From: Pseudomonas sp. R4-35-07
GTDB lineage: Bacteria; Pseudomonadota; Gammaproteobacteria; Pseudomonadales; Pseudomonadaceae
NCBI RefSeq assembly: GCF_003852235.1
Contig: NZ_CP027732.1
Span: 3,720,001-3,784,000, forward strand
Reading direction: 5' to 3'
Length of the DNA: 64,000 nucleotides
The position numbers and the translations under genes are program-made. The notes below the pieces were generated by a model. It had not been told where the DNA came from. It was given only the letters and a program-made list of their open reading frames with translations, and made no database searches. Every line of letters starts with the position of its first letter. Position 1 is the first letter of the stretch. This document shows positions 9,197-17,942 of the stretch, piece by piece.

Positions 9197-11590
9197 TCAG
9201 AAGGCATAAGTCAGCCGGGTGTAGTAGTACCCGCCGGTAAAACCATAGGGCGAATAGGTGCCGTAGCTGGCGAGCATGGTGCTGCTCGGCACGCCTTGTT
9301 TCTTGGGGTAAATGTCGAAGAGGTTCTTGGCGCCGATGGCCAGGTTGAGGTCTTTGGTGAGGTTGTAGCCAAGGTCGAGGTCGGTGATCCATTTGGCGCT
9401 GTAGACGCGATCCAGGTCGCGATTGGCCGAGGCGTTGACTTCCTTGTAGGCGCCGTAGCGCGTCAGGGCCAGGTTGAGGTTCACGCGCCCGATGCTCCAG
9501 TCACCGCCGAGGATCAGCTTGGTGTTGGGTTGCACGTCGGTGATCAGGTTGCGCGCCTCGCGGTCCATCAGCTCGTAGGAGGTGCCGAGGATAGTGGTCG
9601 ACTCTTTGTAATTGAGGATCTTGGTCTGGTTCCAGTTGAACGCGGCCGTCCACTTCACGGCACCGAACGCGCCCAGGTCGTGGTTATAGCTGCTGACCAG
9701 GTCCAGGCCCTTGGTGCGGGTGTCGGCACCGTTGATGAAGTACTGGCCGCCAGAGGTGGAGTTGACGCCGTTGTTCTGCAACACCTGGGTAACTTCCGGC
9801 CCGAGCAAGGTGCCCGTGAGGGTGATGCGGTCGCGCAGGTTGATCACGTAGGCATCGGCGGTGAAGCTCAGGCGGTCGGTGGGGGTGAGGGTGAAACCGA
9901 GGCTGAAGTTGGTGGAGCGTTCGGGCTTGAGGTCCTCGGCGCCCAACGCCTTGGCCGCCGCCGAACCGACTGGCAATACGCCGTAGTTGATCGACTGGTA
10001 CACCCCGTCGACCACGCCATAGGTGGTCGAGCGCGCACTGAACAGGCTGTTGGCCAGGGACGGCGCACGAAAGCCATTGCTCACCGTGGCACGCACCGCG
10101 AATTGCGGCGTGAAGTCATAACGCGTGGTCAGTTTGCCGCTGCGAGTAGCGCCCACGCCCTGGTTGTAATGCTCATAGCGCACGGCGGTGCCCACGTACC
10201 AGTCCGGCAGCGGGTTGAAGCCCGCATCCACGTAACCGGCGACGCTGTTGCGCGAGGCGGTGCTTTCTTCGTCCGGGGAAATGCCGTTAGTGACCTGGGC
10301 CCCGGACGACGCGCAATTGCCCGGTGCCACGCAGTAGCCGCCGTTGGCATAGGACGCGTAGTCACCGGCTTGCACCTCATAGGTGTCGCGTCGGTGCTCG
10401 AGGCCATAGGACAGGTCCAGCGGCTTTTGCAGGCCGATATCGAAGCCGCGCTTGACGTCCAGGTTGGTGGTCAGCTCGGTAGAAATCCAGGTGCCGGAGG
10501 TGAAGCTGTTCGGCGTGGCCTCGCCCAGGGACGGGTTCTGGTTATGGGTGGTGCCCTGCTCCGCTTCGTTGCGCCCGTAGGTGGTGGACAGGTCCCAGTC
10601 CCACTCGCCCACGGTGCCTTTGCCGCCGAAGGCGGCCTGGAAATCGTCTTCGTCAATGTACCAGGTGGGCGTGTAGCCGGCCGGATAACCGTTGGGCCCG
10701 GCGGTGATGGTGTTGGTGATGGTCGGCAGGCGAAAGTTCTGGCCCTGCTCGGCCTTGCGCCGTGAGTAAGTGGTGAAGGAGTACAGGCTCAGGCTGTCGT
10801 CGAGCGGCAGTTCGGCGTTGTAGCCCAGGGTCAGCAGGTTGGTCTTGGGCGTGCCGTAGCCGCCGTAAGTGGACTTGCCGGCCAGGCCGTAGGCTTGTTC
10901 GTAGGTGTAGCCGTTGGCGCTGGCCTTGTTGTCGTCATTCTGGCTGCGCGCATCCAGGGCCAGTTGCACGATGCCGCCGTCGCCGATTTCAAAGCCTTTG
11001 TTGAGGCTTTGCTGCACGGTCTGCTTCTTGCCGTCATAGCCAAGGCCGGCGTTGGTCACCGAGGTGCCGCCGGTGTCGGCCTTGAGGATCACATTGATCA
11101 CCCCGGCGATTGCGTCGGAACCGTACTGGGCGGCGGCGCCGTCGCGCAGCACTTCCACATGGTCGATGGCGCTGATGGGGATCAGGTCCAGGTCAGCCGG
11201 TGCGGCGCCGGTGTTGATGCCGTTGATGTTCAGGGTCGCACTGGTATGACGCCGCTTGCCATTGACCAGTACCAGCACCTCGGCGGCGCTCAAGCCACGC
11301 AAGTTGGGCGCGCGGGCAATGCCGCTGGCGTCCCAGCCGGTTTTTTCCGGGAGTGTCAGCGATGGAATCACCGCACTGAGCGCTTCCATCAAACCGGGTT
11401 TACCGGTGCTTTGCAGTTGTTTGGCGCTGACCACATCGATAGGCACCGGGCTGCTGGTGACCGTGCGTTGCTCGGCGCCACGGTTACCGGTGACGACCAC
11501 GGTGGATAGGGTGCTGTCGCCCTGGGCCTGGGCCGCGGCGGCCAGCAGGGAAAAAGTCAAGGCTGCGGTGGGGGGTAGAACATGCTTCAT
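9197..11590 (-). CDS. TonB-dependent outer-membrane receptor
   Basis: A 797-residue receptor from the ATG at 11590, where a signal peptide (MKHVLPPTAALTFSLLAAAA, then QAQ) begins. The earlier in-frame codons to 11647 would put 19 residues before the signal. A TonB-box-like STVVVTGN follows the signal peptide. The plug domain spans about residues 35-160, with NLRGLSAAEVLVLVNGKRR and VEVLRDGAAAQYGSDAIAGVINVI, and is followed by a 22-strand-type barrel ending in the aromatic YTRLTYAF. It is the first gene of the six-gene operon, so it probably brings the ABC importer's substrate across the outer membrane. That would be unusual for a small free amino acid and suggests a scarce, larger or conjugated compound. 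Confidence 0.93.
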   Translation of the reverse strand: MKHVLPPTAALTFSLLAAAAQAQGDSTLSTVVVTGNRGAEQRTVTSSPVPIDVVSAKQLQSTGKPGLMEALSAVIPSLTLPEKTGWDASGIARAPNLRGLSAAEVLVLVNGKRRHTSATLNINGINTGAAPADLDLIPISAIDHVEVLRDGAAAQYGSDAIAGVINVILKADTGGTSVTNAGLGYDGKKQTVQQSLNKGFEIGDGGIVQLALDARSQNDDNKASANGYTYEQAYGLAGKSTYGGYGTPKTNLLTLGYNAELPLDDSLSLYSFTTYSRRKAEQGQNFRLPTITNTITAGPNGYPAGYTPTWYIDEDDFQAAFGGKGTVGEWDWDLSTTYGRNEAEQGTTHNQNPSLGEATPNSFTSGTWISTELTTNLDVKRGFDIGLQKPLDLSYGLEHRRDTYEVQAGDYASYANGGYCVAPGNCASSGAQVTNGISPDEESTASRNSVAGYVDAGFNPLPDWYVGTAVRYEHYNQGVGATRSGKLTTRYDFTPQFAVRATVSNGFRAPSLANSLFSARSTTYGVVDGVYQSINYGVLPVGSAAAKALGAEDLKPERSTNFSLGFTLTPTDRLSFTADAYVINLRDRITLTGTLLGPEVTQVLQNNGVNSTSGGQYFINGADTRTKGLDLVSSYNHDLGAFGAVKWTAAFNWNQTKILNYKESTTILGTSYELMDREARNLITDVQPNTKLILGGDWSIGRVNLNLALTRYGAYKEVNASANRDLDRVYSAKWITDLDLGYNLTKDLNLAIGAKNLFDIYPKKQGVPSSTMLASYGTYSPYGFTGGYYYTRLTYAF

Positions 11591-11957
11591 CGCTGATCCC
11601 GGTTTTTCAAATCGCAGGGTCGGGCAGGCACGCGTCAGACGCGGCATGGCCGGTGTTCAAGGTGTGGGTGCGGTTTGAACTAGGTGTGGGGCGAGCGAGG
11701 GGCTTGAAGGGGCAACATACGTTGAACTCCGTTCCAACGATTCTGCTGCCGGGGATTACCCGGTCAGGTGCGCAGAATCTGAATCACGCTGGGTACCATC
11801 CGGGGTCTGGGGTAGGCTGTTGAGACCAAACATAACGGAATGGATTTTAAAAATATAATGCTATTTGGGCATAAGCTAATATTTGTTAATTTCATTATTT
11901 ATAAATATCTTTATTCATATAAATAATGTCTCAGCCACATTGGTACGGCGTTCGAAA
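11591..11957 (-). promoter_or_regulatory. Upstream region of the TonB-receptor/ABC/oxidase operon
   Basis: This 367-bp gap holds a strikingly A+T-rich patch at about 11820-11930, while the surroundings are G+C-rich. On the minus strand, TATATT near 11855 could be a -10 box with TTAGCT 16 bases upstream as a poor -35. The CATTCCGTTATG text downstream of it is a possible regulator site. No canonical Fur box could be fitted. The promoter is an inference from composition and position. Confidence 0.35.
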
Positions 11958-12085
11958 ATCGTTCCCACGCTCCCGCGTGGGAATGCAGCCCGTGACGCTC
12001 TGCGTCACCTATACGCAGCAGCATCGGCCGGAAGCTGGACGCGGAGCGTCCCAGGAGGCGTTACCACGCAGAGCGTGGGAACGAT
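11958..12085. repeat. Interspersed palindromic repeat with 15-bp inverted ends
   Basis: Perfect inverted ends ATCGTTCCCACGCTC (11958-11972) and GAGCGTGGGAACGAT (12071-12085) enclose about 100 bp with further short palindromes (CGCGTGGGAATGC, GTGACGCTCTGCGTCAC). The type is familiar from intergenic regions of fluorescent pseudomonads. It lies between the end of gspD and the TonB-receptor promoter, and may help end transcription of the secretion operon. Confidence 0.7.
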
Positions 12086-12097
12086 CAAAATTCCAGA

Positions 12098-12119
12098 TGT
12101 GGGAGGGCTCGCTCCTACA
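12098..12119. repeat. REP-like palindrome overlapping the gspD stop codon
   Basis: TGTGGGAGGGCTCGCTCCTACA is an imperfect palindrome of the REP type. The TAG stop of gspD (12115-12117 on the minus strand) lies within its last bases, so the repeat abuts or replaced the end of the gene. Confidence 0.6.
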
Positions 12120-14238
12120 GGGGCCGCAACAGCTGCATCTGCTGGCGGTAATCATCCGTCACCTGCCGTGCCTGGCTGCTGCTGGTAATCACCCGTGGGG
12201 TAATCAGCACGATCAACTCCGTGCGGTCCTTGGATTTGCTGGTGTTGCCAAACAACCAGCGCAGGCCGGGGATCTTGCCCAGGTACGGCACGGCGCTGAC
12301 GCTCTCGGCGTTGTCCTGCTTGATCAACCCACCCAATAACACCGTCTGCCCGCTTTGCACGGCGACCTGGGTAGACACCGAGCGCGTGGAAATCCGTGGA
12401 TTGACCGGTGTTTCACTGCTGCTACCCGGGCTCTGTGCATCGCTGACCTGCTGCTGGATATCCATGTACACCAGGCCGCCCGGATTGATGCGCGGCACCA
12501 CGTCGAGGATCACGCCGGTCTGCACGTATTCGACGCTGCTCAAGGTGGTATCGGCGTCACCTGTGTTGACGGTGGTCTGGCTGATGGGAATGTTGTCACC
12601 CACCTGGATCTGCGCCGGCTGGTTGTTCATCACCACCAGCGACGGCGCCGACAGCACCTGGGTGCGGCCGTTGGTTTCCAGGGCGTGCAGGGCCACTTGC
12701 AGGTTGGAGCTGACGAAGGAATAGAACAACGAATCCGCCGCCCCCAGCCCTGCCCCGCCACCGCCCAATGCGCCTTGGCTACCAGAGGCGTTGGCCACTG
12801 TGGTACTGGTGGAGTTGCCGGCCAGGCGGCCGAGGTACCACTGCACGCCAAGGTCGAGTTCGCCGGTCAGTTTGACTTCGAGAATGCGCGTTTCGATCTG
12901 CACTTGGAGCGGTGGGTTGTCGAGGCGCTTGATCGCCGCTTCGATTTCTTTCCATTGCGCCGGACGCGTGCGCACCAGCAGTTGGTTGCTGCTTTTTTGC
13001 GCGGTGATGCGGGTGCCGGTTTCGAGGTCGCTGATGGGCGGCGCCGGAGTCTCCTCGCTGCTCTCCTGCGTGGGTTCCTCTGCGGCGGGCGCGGGGGTGT
13101 TGGCCTGCAGCCCTGCGCTGGTGGACGAGGACAGCGTAGTGGTGCGCAACCCCGGCGCGACCTTGGCCGGGGTGTCGTCCTTGATCGCGCCATTGCCGTA
13201 AATCTGCCGCAGGTACCTGGCCAGGTCCGCGGCCTTCATGTTGCGCACGTCGTACACGTACATCTGCGGCTCATTGCCGCCACCCTCGTCGATGGTGCGA
13301 ATCCAGTCACCCACTTCGCTGAGGTACTGGGGCTGGGAAGAAATCGCCACCACCGAGTTGGTGCGCTCCACCGGCAAGAACCGCAGCATGCCCGCCAGGG
13401 GCGTGCCGCTGTCGGCGCCGAACATGGCTTGCAGCTCGGGCATCAGCTCGGCCACCGAGGCGCGTTGCAGGCCGAACACGCCCACCGACATGCCCTTGAG
13501 CCAATCCACATCGAAGGTGTCGATGGTGTCCTGGTAGTTGGCCAGTTCTTCCGGGGTGCCGGCCAGGCTCAGCACATTGCGCGCCGGGTCCACCAGCAGG
13601 AAGGCGTTCTCCCGGGCGAAGGGCTTGAGCAGTTTCTGCATCTCGGTGGCGGAGATATAGCGCAGCGAGAACAGGCGTGCCGAGAGGCCGCTGGCGGGCT
13701 GCGCCACGCGCATCTGCGGCACCAGCTTGCCGGCCACCGCCTGATTGGCCGGTAGGATTACATAGCGGTTGCCCTGGCGGATCATGGCGTTATCGGTCCA
13801 GGACAACAGGGTTTCGAGGGTCGACAGCGCCTGCTGCTTATCCACCGGCCTGGAGGTGGAGAAGCTGACGTTGCCCTTTACGCCCTGGGCGATGCTGTAG
13901 TTTTCGTGCAGCAGGTCGCCCATTACGCTGTTGATCACCGCTTCGATGGGCTGGTCCTGAAAGTTGAACACGATGTCGCCGCCCGCCTCCTTCACCGCAG
14001 GCGTTGATGCAGGCGCGCGCAGGAACTGCTGGTTGCCGCGAATCAACTGGCGCGGCGCGGGTGACTTCGCCTCGGGCTGGGGGCTTTGCAGCACGGGCGC
14101 TTCGCTGGGCGGGCGTTGCGAACCGGTGCCCTGCAGGGCTTCGTGGAGCAGTTCTTTATCCGGGTCGAGGCGGTCGGGCAACGCACCGCAGCCGCCGAGG
14201 GCGACGGTGGTGGCCAGGCAAAACAACGGGGTGCGCAT
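12115..14238 (-). CDS. gspD: Type II secretion secretin GspD (liposecretin)
   Basis: The 707-residue product forms the outer-membrane channel of the type II secretion system. It starts with a lipoprotein signal, MRTPLFCLATTVALGGC, so it is probably acylated and self-piloting like HxcQ. An N0 domain (about residues 85-175) is followed by N1-N3 repeats. A Ser/Glu-rich insert near 370-400 interrupts N3. The C-terminal secretin domain has VPYLGKIPGLRWLFG and TELIVLITPRVI. A TTG at 14247 overlapping the gspN stop is an alternative start. It is the last gene of the operon, as in Xanthomonas xpsD. Confidence 0.95.
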   Translation of the reverse strand: MRTPLFCLATTVALGGCGALPDRLDPDKELLHEALQGTGSQRPPSEAPVLQSPQPEAKSPAPRQLIRGNQQFLRAPASTPAVKEAGGDIVFNFQDQPIEAVINSVMGDLLHENYSIAQGVKGNVSFSTSRPVDKQQALSTLETLLSWTDNAMIRQGNRYVILPANQAVAGKLVPQMRVAQPASGLSARLFSLRYISATEMQKLLKPFARENAFLLVDPARNVLSLAGTPEELANYQDTIDTFDVDWLKGMSVGVFGLQRASVAELMPELQAMFGADSGTPLAGMLRFLPVERTNSVVAISSQPQYLSEVGDWIRTIDEGGGNEPQMYVYDVRNMKAADLARYLRQIYGNGAIKDDTPAKVAPGLRTTTLSSSTSAGLQANTPAPAAEEPTQESSEETPAPPISDLETGTRITAQKSSNQLLVRTRPAQWKEIEAAIKRLDNPPLQVQIETRILEVKLTGELDLGVQWYLGRLAGNSTSTTVANASGSQGALGGGGAGLGAADSLFYSFVSSNLQVALHALETNGRTQVLSAPSLVVMNNQPAQIQVGDNIPISQTTVNTGDADTTLSSVEYVQTGVILDVVPRINPGGLVYMDIQQQVSDAQSPGSSSETPVNPRISTRSVSTQVAVQSGQTVLLGGLIKQDNAESVSAVPYLGKIPGLRWLFGNTSKSKDRTELIVLITPRVITSSSQARQVTDDYRQQMQLLRPL

Positions 14239-14243
14239 ATCAA

Positions 14244-14744
14244 TCAAGGGAGTGGCTCGCGAGAAGGAGAAATCGAGGGCAGCCGCTTGCCGTACAGGCT
14301 CAGGGTCTGGGTGCGTCCGTCCAGGGCGAAGCGCGCCGATTGCGGGGTGAGGTGTTCCAGGCGCCAGCCGTTGGGCAGGCTCTGACCCAGGCGCACCGTC
14401 AGGGGTGGGCCGTCGGCTTGTTTAAGCATGGCCATTTGCAGGTTGCCGGTGATCATGATGCCGCTGAGGCTCAGGTTCGACAGGCTGGTGACCCGCGCCT
14501 TGCCCGCCACACGGTCAGGGCTGCGATCCGGACTGAACAGCGGCGCTTGCCAGGTACCGGCGAGGTCGGCCAGGGCCACCGTGGGCGGCGCCTGCAGGTT
14601 GACAGAGGGCTGCGCCGGCGCGGGCTCCTCGGGCAACCACTGCGGTTCATCGCCGATGCTGCTGAGGATCACCGCCATCAACAGTCCCAGTAACCCGGCC
14701 AGGCCGAGCAAGCCCCACTCCAAGGGGCGCAGTGTGCCGTTCAT
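14244..14744 (-). CDS. Type II secretion protein GspC/XpsN-like (HR-domain protein)
   Basis: This 166-residue protein has one transmembrane helix (about residues 8-30) followed by a proline-rich linker. A periplasmic homology-region-like domain of about 100 residues (LSNLSLSGIMITGNLQMAML) resembles GspC. It lacks a PDZ domain. In the Xanthomonas xps operon the gene between M and D is xpsN, which links inner-membrane platform and secretin. Position and fold hint at the same role. The start overlaps gspM by 4 bases, and its stop overlaps the alternative TTG start of gspD. Confidence 0.75.
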   Translation of the reverse strand: MNGTLRPLEWGLLGLAGLLGLLMAVILSSIGDEPQWLPEEPAPAQPSVNLQAPPTVALADLAGTWQAPLFSPDRSPDRVAGKARVTSLSNLSLSGIMITGNLQMAMLKQADGPPLTVRLGQSLPNGWRLEHLTPQSARFALDGRTQTLSLYGKRLPSISPSREPLP

Positions 14745-15343
14745 GGTGCCACCCGCGCCGGTTGCAAGTAGCCGCGCACCAGCAGGTTGACCACCAACTT
14801 GCCCGCGCCGCCACGGGCGGGCGCTTCGCGACTGCGCCGGATGCGCAGCTCATCGACGAACAGATACGGCGGCGGATACTCCAGCGCATGCAGGATCGCG
14901 GTCAACGGTTCGATGGCGCACTCAAGGGTCAGGCTGACCTTGACCTGTCGATACGGCTCGCCAGCGTCCTGCCCGGCAGTGATGGGTTTGCGCTGGGTCA
15001 GGCTGCAACCGCCGCCACGACTGGCCTGGCTGGCGATGAGGTCGGCGAGGCGCTGCATCAGGTCGGCGGCGACCACGTCGGGGTCATCCCCCGGCAACAG
15101 GCTGGCGCTGCTGGCCGGGTCCTGCCGTGCCTGCTCAAGCTGCTGGCGCAGCGCATCGCCCTGGCGCAACAGGCTGGCATAGCGTTGCTGTTGTTCGCGC
15201 AACTGTTCGGCGTGGGCGCCCATGCTGCGCAGCGGCCCGGCGAACCAACTGTCGATCAACAGCCAGTAGGCCGCGCCCAGCACGGCGGCCAGCACCAGCA
15301 AGGCTGCCCCGCGACGTTCACGGGGTGTGAGGGGTCGGCGCAT
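14741..15343 (-). CDS. gspM: Type II secretion inner-membrane protein GspM
   Basis: The 200-residue protein has a short cytoplasmic N terminus, one membrane helix at about residues 12-32, a coiled-coil-like segment (HAEQLREQQQRYASLLRQGD) and a ferredoxin-like periplasmic domain. GspM binds GspL in the assembly platform. The start MRRPLTPRE at 15343 overlaps the end of gspL by 26 bases. A longer frame to 15403 is unlikely. Confidence 0.85.
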   Translation of the reverse strand: MRRPLTPRERRGAALLVLAAVLGAAYWLLIDSWFAGPLRSMGAHAEQLREQQQRYASLLRQGDALRQQLEQARQDPASSASLLPGDDPDVVAADLMQRLADLIASQASRGGGCSLTQRKPITAGQDAGEPYRQVKVSLTLECAIEPLTAILHALEYPPPYLFVDELRIRRSREAPARGGAGKLVVNLLVRGYLQPARVAP

Positions 15344-16310
15344 CGGCAGCCTCCTGGCGCAAGTGGGCACGCAGGGCAAACTGATCCTTGCCGGTGCGCG
15401 CATCGGGTTGAATCACCCCTTCGAACTGGGCGTTTTCCAAACGGTGGCAGCCTTTGATCCGGGTAATCAGGCCGCTGGCCTTGGCACTTTGACCGGCGAT
15501 GGAAATCTCACCGTCCTTGACGTCCAATTGCTCGAGCCAGGTGTCGGTCGGCAGGCAGCGGGTCAAGTCATTCAGCAGCCCGGCCAAGGGCGGCTGTGCC
15601 AGTTTGCGGCGAGTGAGGTACTGCGCCGCGCCCTGGGTGTTGAGCAGTTGCTGGCGCAGGGCATGCACCTGGGCCACCTGGGCTTTTTGTTGCTGGACAC
15701 TGTGCTGCATGGCATCGAGGACGCGCTGGCGGTCGTTGAGCCACAGCAGCATCGCCGCGATCAGCAAGGCGCCACACAGCCACGGCAAGCTACGTTGCAA
15801 GCCTAAGCCCTGTGCGCGTTGACGCGGACGCAGGCTGGCGGGCAACAGGTCGATGCCCATACCTGCCACATCCACCCGATGAGGCCGCAGGCCCAGGGTG
15901 GCGCAGTCGGCGAGAATCTGGTCCAGGCGTTCGCGCAGGATCGCTACCAGCGTCACCTCAAGGTGCGTAGCGGTGCGCTGTTCCTGGCGCACGACGAAGT
16001 ACAACTGCTCGGCATCGAACGGGGTATAGCGGTCCAGTTCATACCCCACCACATTGGCCAGGTTGCGCGCGGCGGCCAGGGGCAGGTGCACGGTTTGCCG
16101 CAGCACGTCGTCAGGGCCGAGCATCAGCACTTGGCGCGCTTGGCCCAGTTCGAGCGGCGCGCTCAGCGGCCAGTGATGGATGCGCTCCGGCGGCTCCTTG
16201 AGTGCCAGCCAGCCCGGCACACAGCCGCGCAACTCCGTGAGCCACAGGCGCCAGGCCTGTTGGGCCAGGCTGCCGCGCCAATGACGGGCGATAGGTTCGA
16301 GTCGATTCAT
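15318..16310 (-). CDS. gspL: Type II secretion platform protein GspL
   Basis: A 330-residue bitopic protein. Residues 1-175 form the cytoplasmic actin-like domain that recruits the ATPase GspE. A membrane helix (LPWLCGALLIAAMLLWL, about 185-203) and a periplasmic domain follow. The ATG at 16310 overlaps the gspK stop as ATGA, the usual junction in this operon. An upstream extension of this frame to 16661 lies inside gspK and is rejected. Confidence 0.87.
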   Translation of the reverse strand: MNRLEPIARHWRGSLAQQAWRLWLTELRGCVPGWLALKEPPERIHHWPLSAPLELGQARQVLMLGPDDVLRQTVHLPLAAARNLANVVGYELDRYTPFDAEQLYFVVRQEQRTATHLEVTLVAILRERLDQILADCATLGLRPHRVDVAGMGIDLLPASLRPRQRAQGLGLQRSLPWLCGALLIAAMLLWLNDRQRVLDAMQHSVQQQKAQVAQVHALRQQLLNTQGAAQYLTRRKLAQPPLAGLLNDLTRCLPTDTWLEQLDVKDGEISIAGQSAKASGLITRIKGCHRLENAQFEGVIQPDARTGKDQFALRAHLRQEAADAPTPHTP

Positions 16311-17008
16311 TCTTGCCACCGCAGCACCCGATAGGGCTGTGCGCTGTCCTCCGCTGGGCTCAGTGAAACGGTAATGCGCACGCGCGCCTGGTAACCGCCG
16401 GGGCGCTCGGCGCGGCTGTCGATTTCCACGACTTGGCCGGGGTCGGCGCCCTCGGCATTGCGGCTTGGCAGGTTGAGCGCGTTGCGCATCAAGGGGCTGG
16501 CGAACGCCGGATCGGGCCGATCCAGGTCGCTCCATAAGGTGATTTCGGGCAGCAGTTGGCTGTAGAGCGCCTGGGTCATGCCCGGCAGCTGGCGCACTTC
16601 TTCGAGCACCCGAAACGGCGCCAGGCCCTGGCGGCGCCGGGCCTCGAGCGCCTTGACCCATTGCTGCGCCTGGGCTGGCGTGGCGCCGCAGGCCAGGGCC
16701 AGGCGCGTGAGGTCATCGGCCGAGGCGTTGATCAGGTACAACTTGCCGCGCTCGCTGCGCAGGCTGACCTGCAGCCGCGCATCGTCAAAGCCCAGCGCCA
16801 TAGCGCGCCCATCGGCCACCCAGTGCGGCTGCGCCATCACCATGGCGATGCCGGCCTGGGCCGCCAATTGCGTCTGGGTGTGCTGTTTGAGCCACAGGGC
16901 CTGGCGGCTTTGCAACTGCACCCAACCGGCCAGGCCGCCGAGCAACACGCTGAGCAATGCCAGCACCCACAGCACCAGCAGCAACGCCGCACCGCGCTGG
17001 CGCTTCAT
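16307..17008 (-). CDS. gspK: Type II secretion minor pseudopilin GspK
   Basis: This 233-residue protein has the class III prepilin signal MKRQRG followed by AALLLVLWVLALLSV. It lacks the Glu at +5 of the mature protein, which is normal for GspK. The large alpha-helical domain of the family follows, including LYLINASADDLTRLAL. It sits at the pseudopilus tip with GspI and GspJ. ATGA overlaps join it to gspJ and gspL. Confidence 0.9.
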   Translation of the reverse strand: MKRQRGAALLLVLWVLALLSVLLGGLAGWVQLQSRQALWLKQHTQTQLAAQAGIAMVMAQPHWVADGRAMALGFDDARLQVSLRSERGKLYLINASADDLTRLALACGATPAQAQQWVKALEARRRQGLAPFRVLEEVRQLPGMTQALYSQLLPEITLWSDLDRPDPAFASPLMRNALNLPSRNAEGADPGQVVEIDSRAERPGGYQARVRITVSLSPAEDSAQPYRVLRWQE

Positions 17009-17613
17009 TCTTCCAGGCTCCCACTGGACAGGTCCAGGCGCAGCGCAATCACTTGGGTGACCCACGGCACCGGCCCGTTGACGTTGGCCACGATGCGCAC
17101 CGCATAAGGCAAGCGCCTCGGCCAGGGCCAGTCAGCGACCCAACCGGTCGGCTGGCCCAGGGGCGACAGGCCGCGGTAGCTGAACTGCAGCTGCTCGACG
17201 TGGTTGAGCAGCACCTGCGGTTCAACGCGGGCCGGGTTGATGTGGGATTCCAACTGTGCGAACTGCACCTGCAAGGCCTGGTCGACCCGCTGCAAGGTAA
17301 AGCGCTGGATACCGCCGCCGAGCACACCGGGCAAGGTCGACACAAACTGCAGGCGCTCGGCCGTGCCGCTGAAAAAGCCCTCGGCCTGGCTGTCGTCTTC
17401 CGTCACATCCAGAGGCAGCGCCTCGCTGATGGCGGTGCGCAGGAACTGCTGGGCGGCACGCATTTCGTCCAGGCTGACGGTGTAGCGCTGGGCCTTGGTC
17501 ACCGCACGATTGGCGCCCAGCAAGGCGCCGCCGACCAGCACCAGCAGCACCGCGAGCAAGCTGAGTACCACGAGGATTTCCAGCAAAGTGAAGCCCTGCT
17601 CGCGGCGCTTCAC
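17005..17613 (-). CDS. gspJ: Type II secretion minor pseudopilin GspJ
   Basis: From the GTG at 17613 the protein has 202 residues and begins with a prepilin peptide, VKRREQG followed by FTLLEILVVLSLLAVLLVLV, with Glu at +5. The GTGA overlap with the gspI stop decides the start, since the frame is open a further 35 codons inside gspI. It forms part of the GspI-J-K tip complex. The prepilin peptidase GspO that would process it is not encoded in the window. Confidence 0.9.
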   Translation of the reverse strand: MKRREQGFTLLEILVVLSLLAVLLVLVGGALLGANRAVTKAQRYTVSLDEMRAAQQFLRTAISEALPLDVTEDDSQAEGFFSGTAERLQFVSTLPGVLGGGIQRFTLQRVDQALQVQFAQLESHINPARVEPQVLLNHVEQLQFSYRGLSPLGQPTGWVADWPWPRRLPYAVRIVANVNGPVPWVTQVIALRLDLSSGSLEE

Positions 17614-17942
17614 AGGCGCGCCTTCAAGGTACTGAAATGCGCCTGGTGCGGGCCTTCGCTGACGGTCAGCTCGAGGCGATACAGCTGCGGCTGTTGGCGG
17701 CTGACGGTCAGTTGCCAATGGATGCCATCCAGTTCGCCCTGGCGCACACCGCTGTCGAGGCGGCCGGCGGTTTCCTGATCGAGCACCGTGAGCGCCGCAT
17801 GGGCCAGCCGATCACTGCGCGCCACCTGCGCCAAGGAACGCGCGCTCTGGCCGAAGGCGACCAGCAACACGCTGCTGCACACCGCCAGCAGGGTCAGGGC
17901 GGCGAGCATTTCGAGCAGGGTGAAACCGGCCTGGCGCTTCAT
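17610..17942 (-). CDS. gspI: Type II secretion minor pseudopilin GspI
   Basis: The 110-residue protein starts MKRQAG, then FTLLEMLAALTLLAV, a prepilin cleavage site with Glu at +5. The soluble domain is short, as usual for GspI. ATGA overlap with gspH upstream and GTGA with gspJ downstream indicate coupled translation. Confidence 0.9.
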   Translation of the reverse strand: MKRQAGFTLLEMLAALTLLAVCSSVLLVAFGQSARSLAQVARSDRLAHAALTVLDQETAGRLDSGVRQGELDGIHWQLTVSRQQPQLYRLELTVSEGPHQAHFSTLKARL

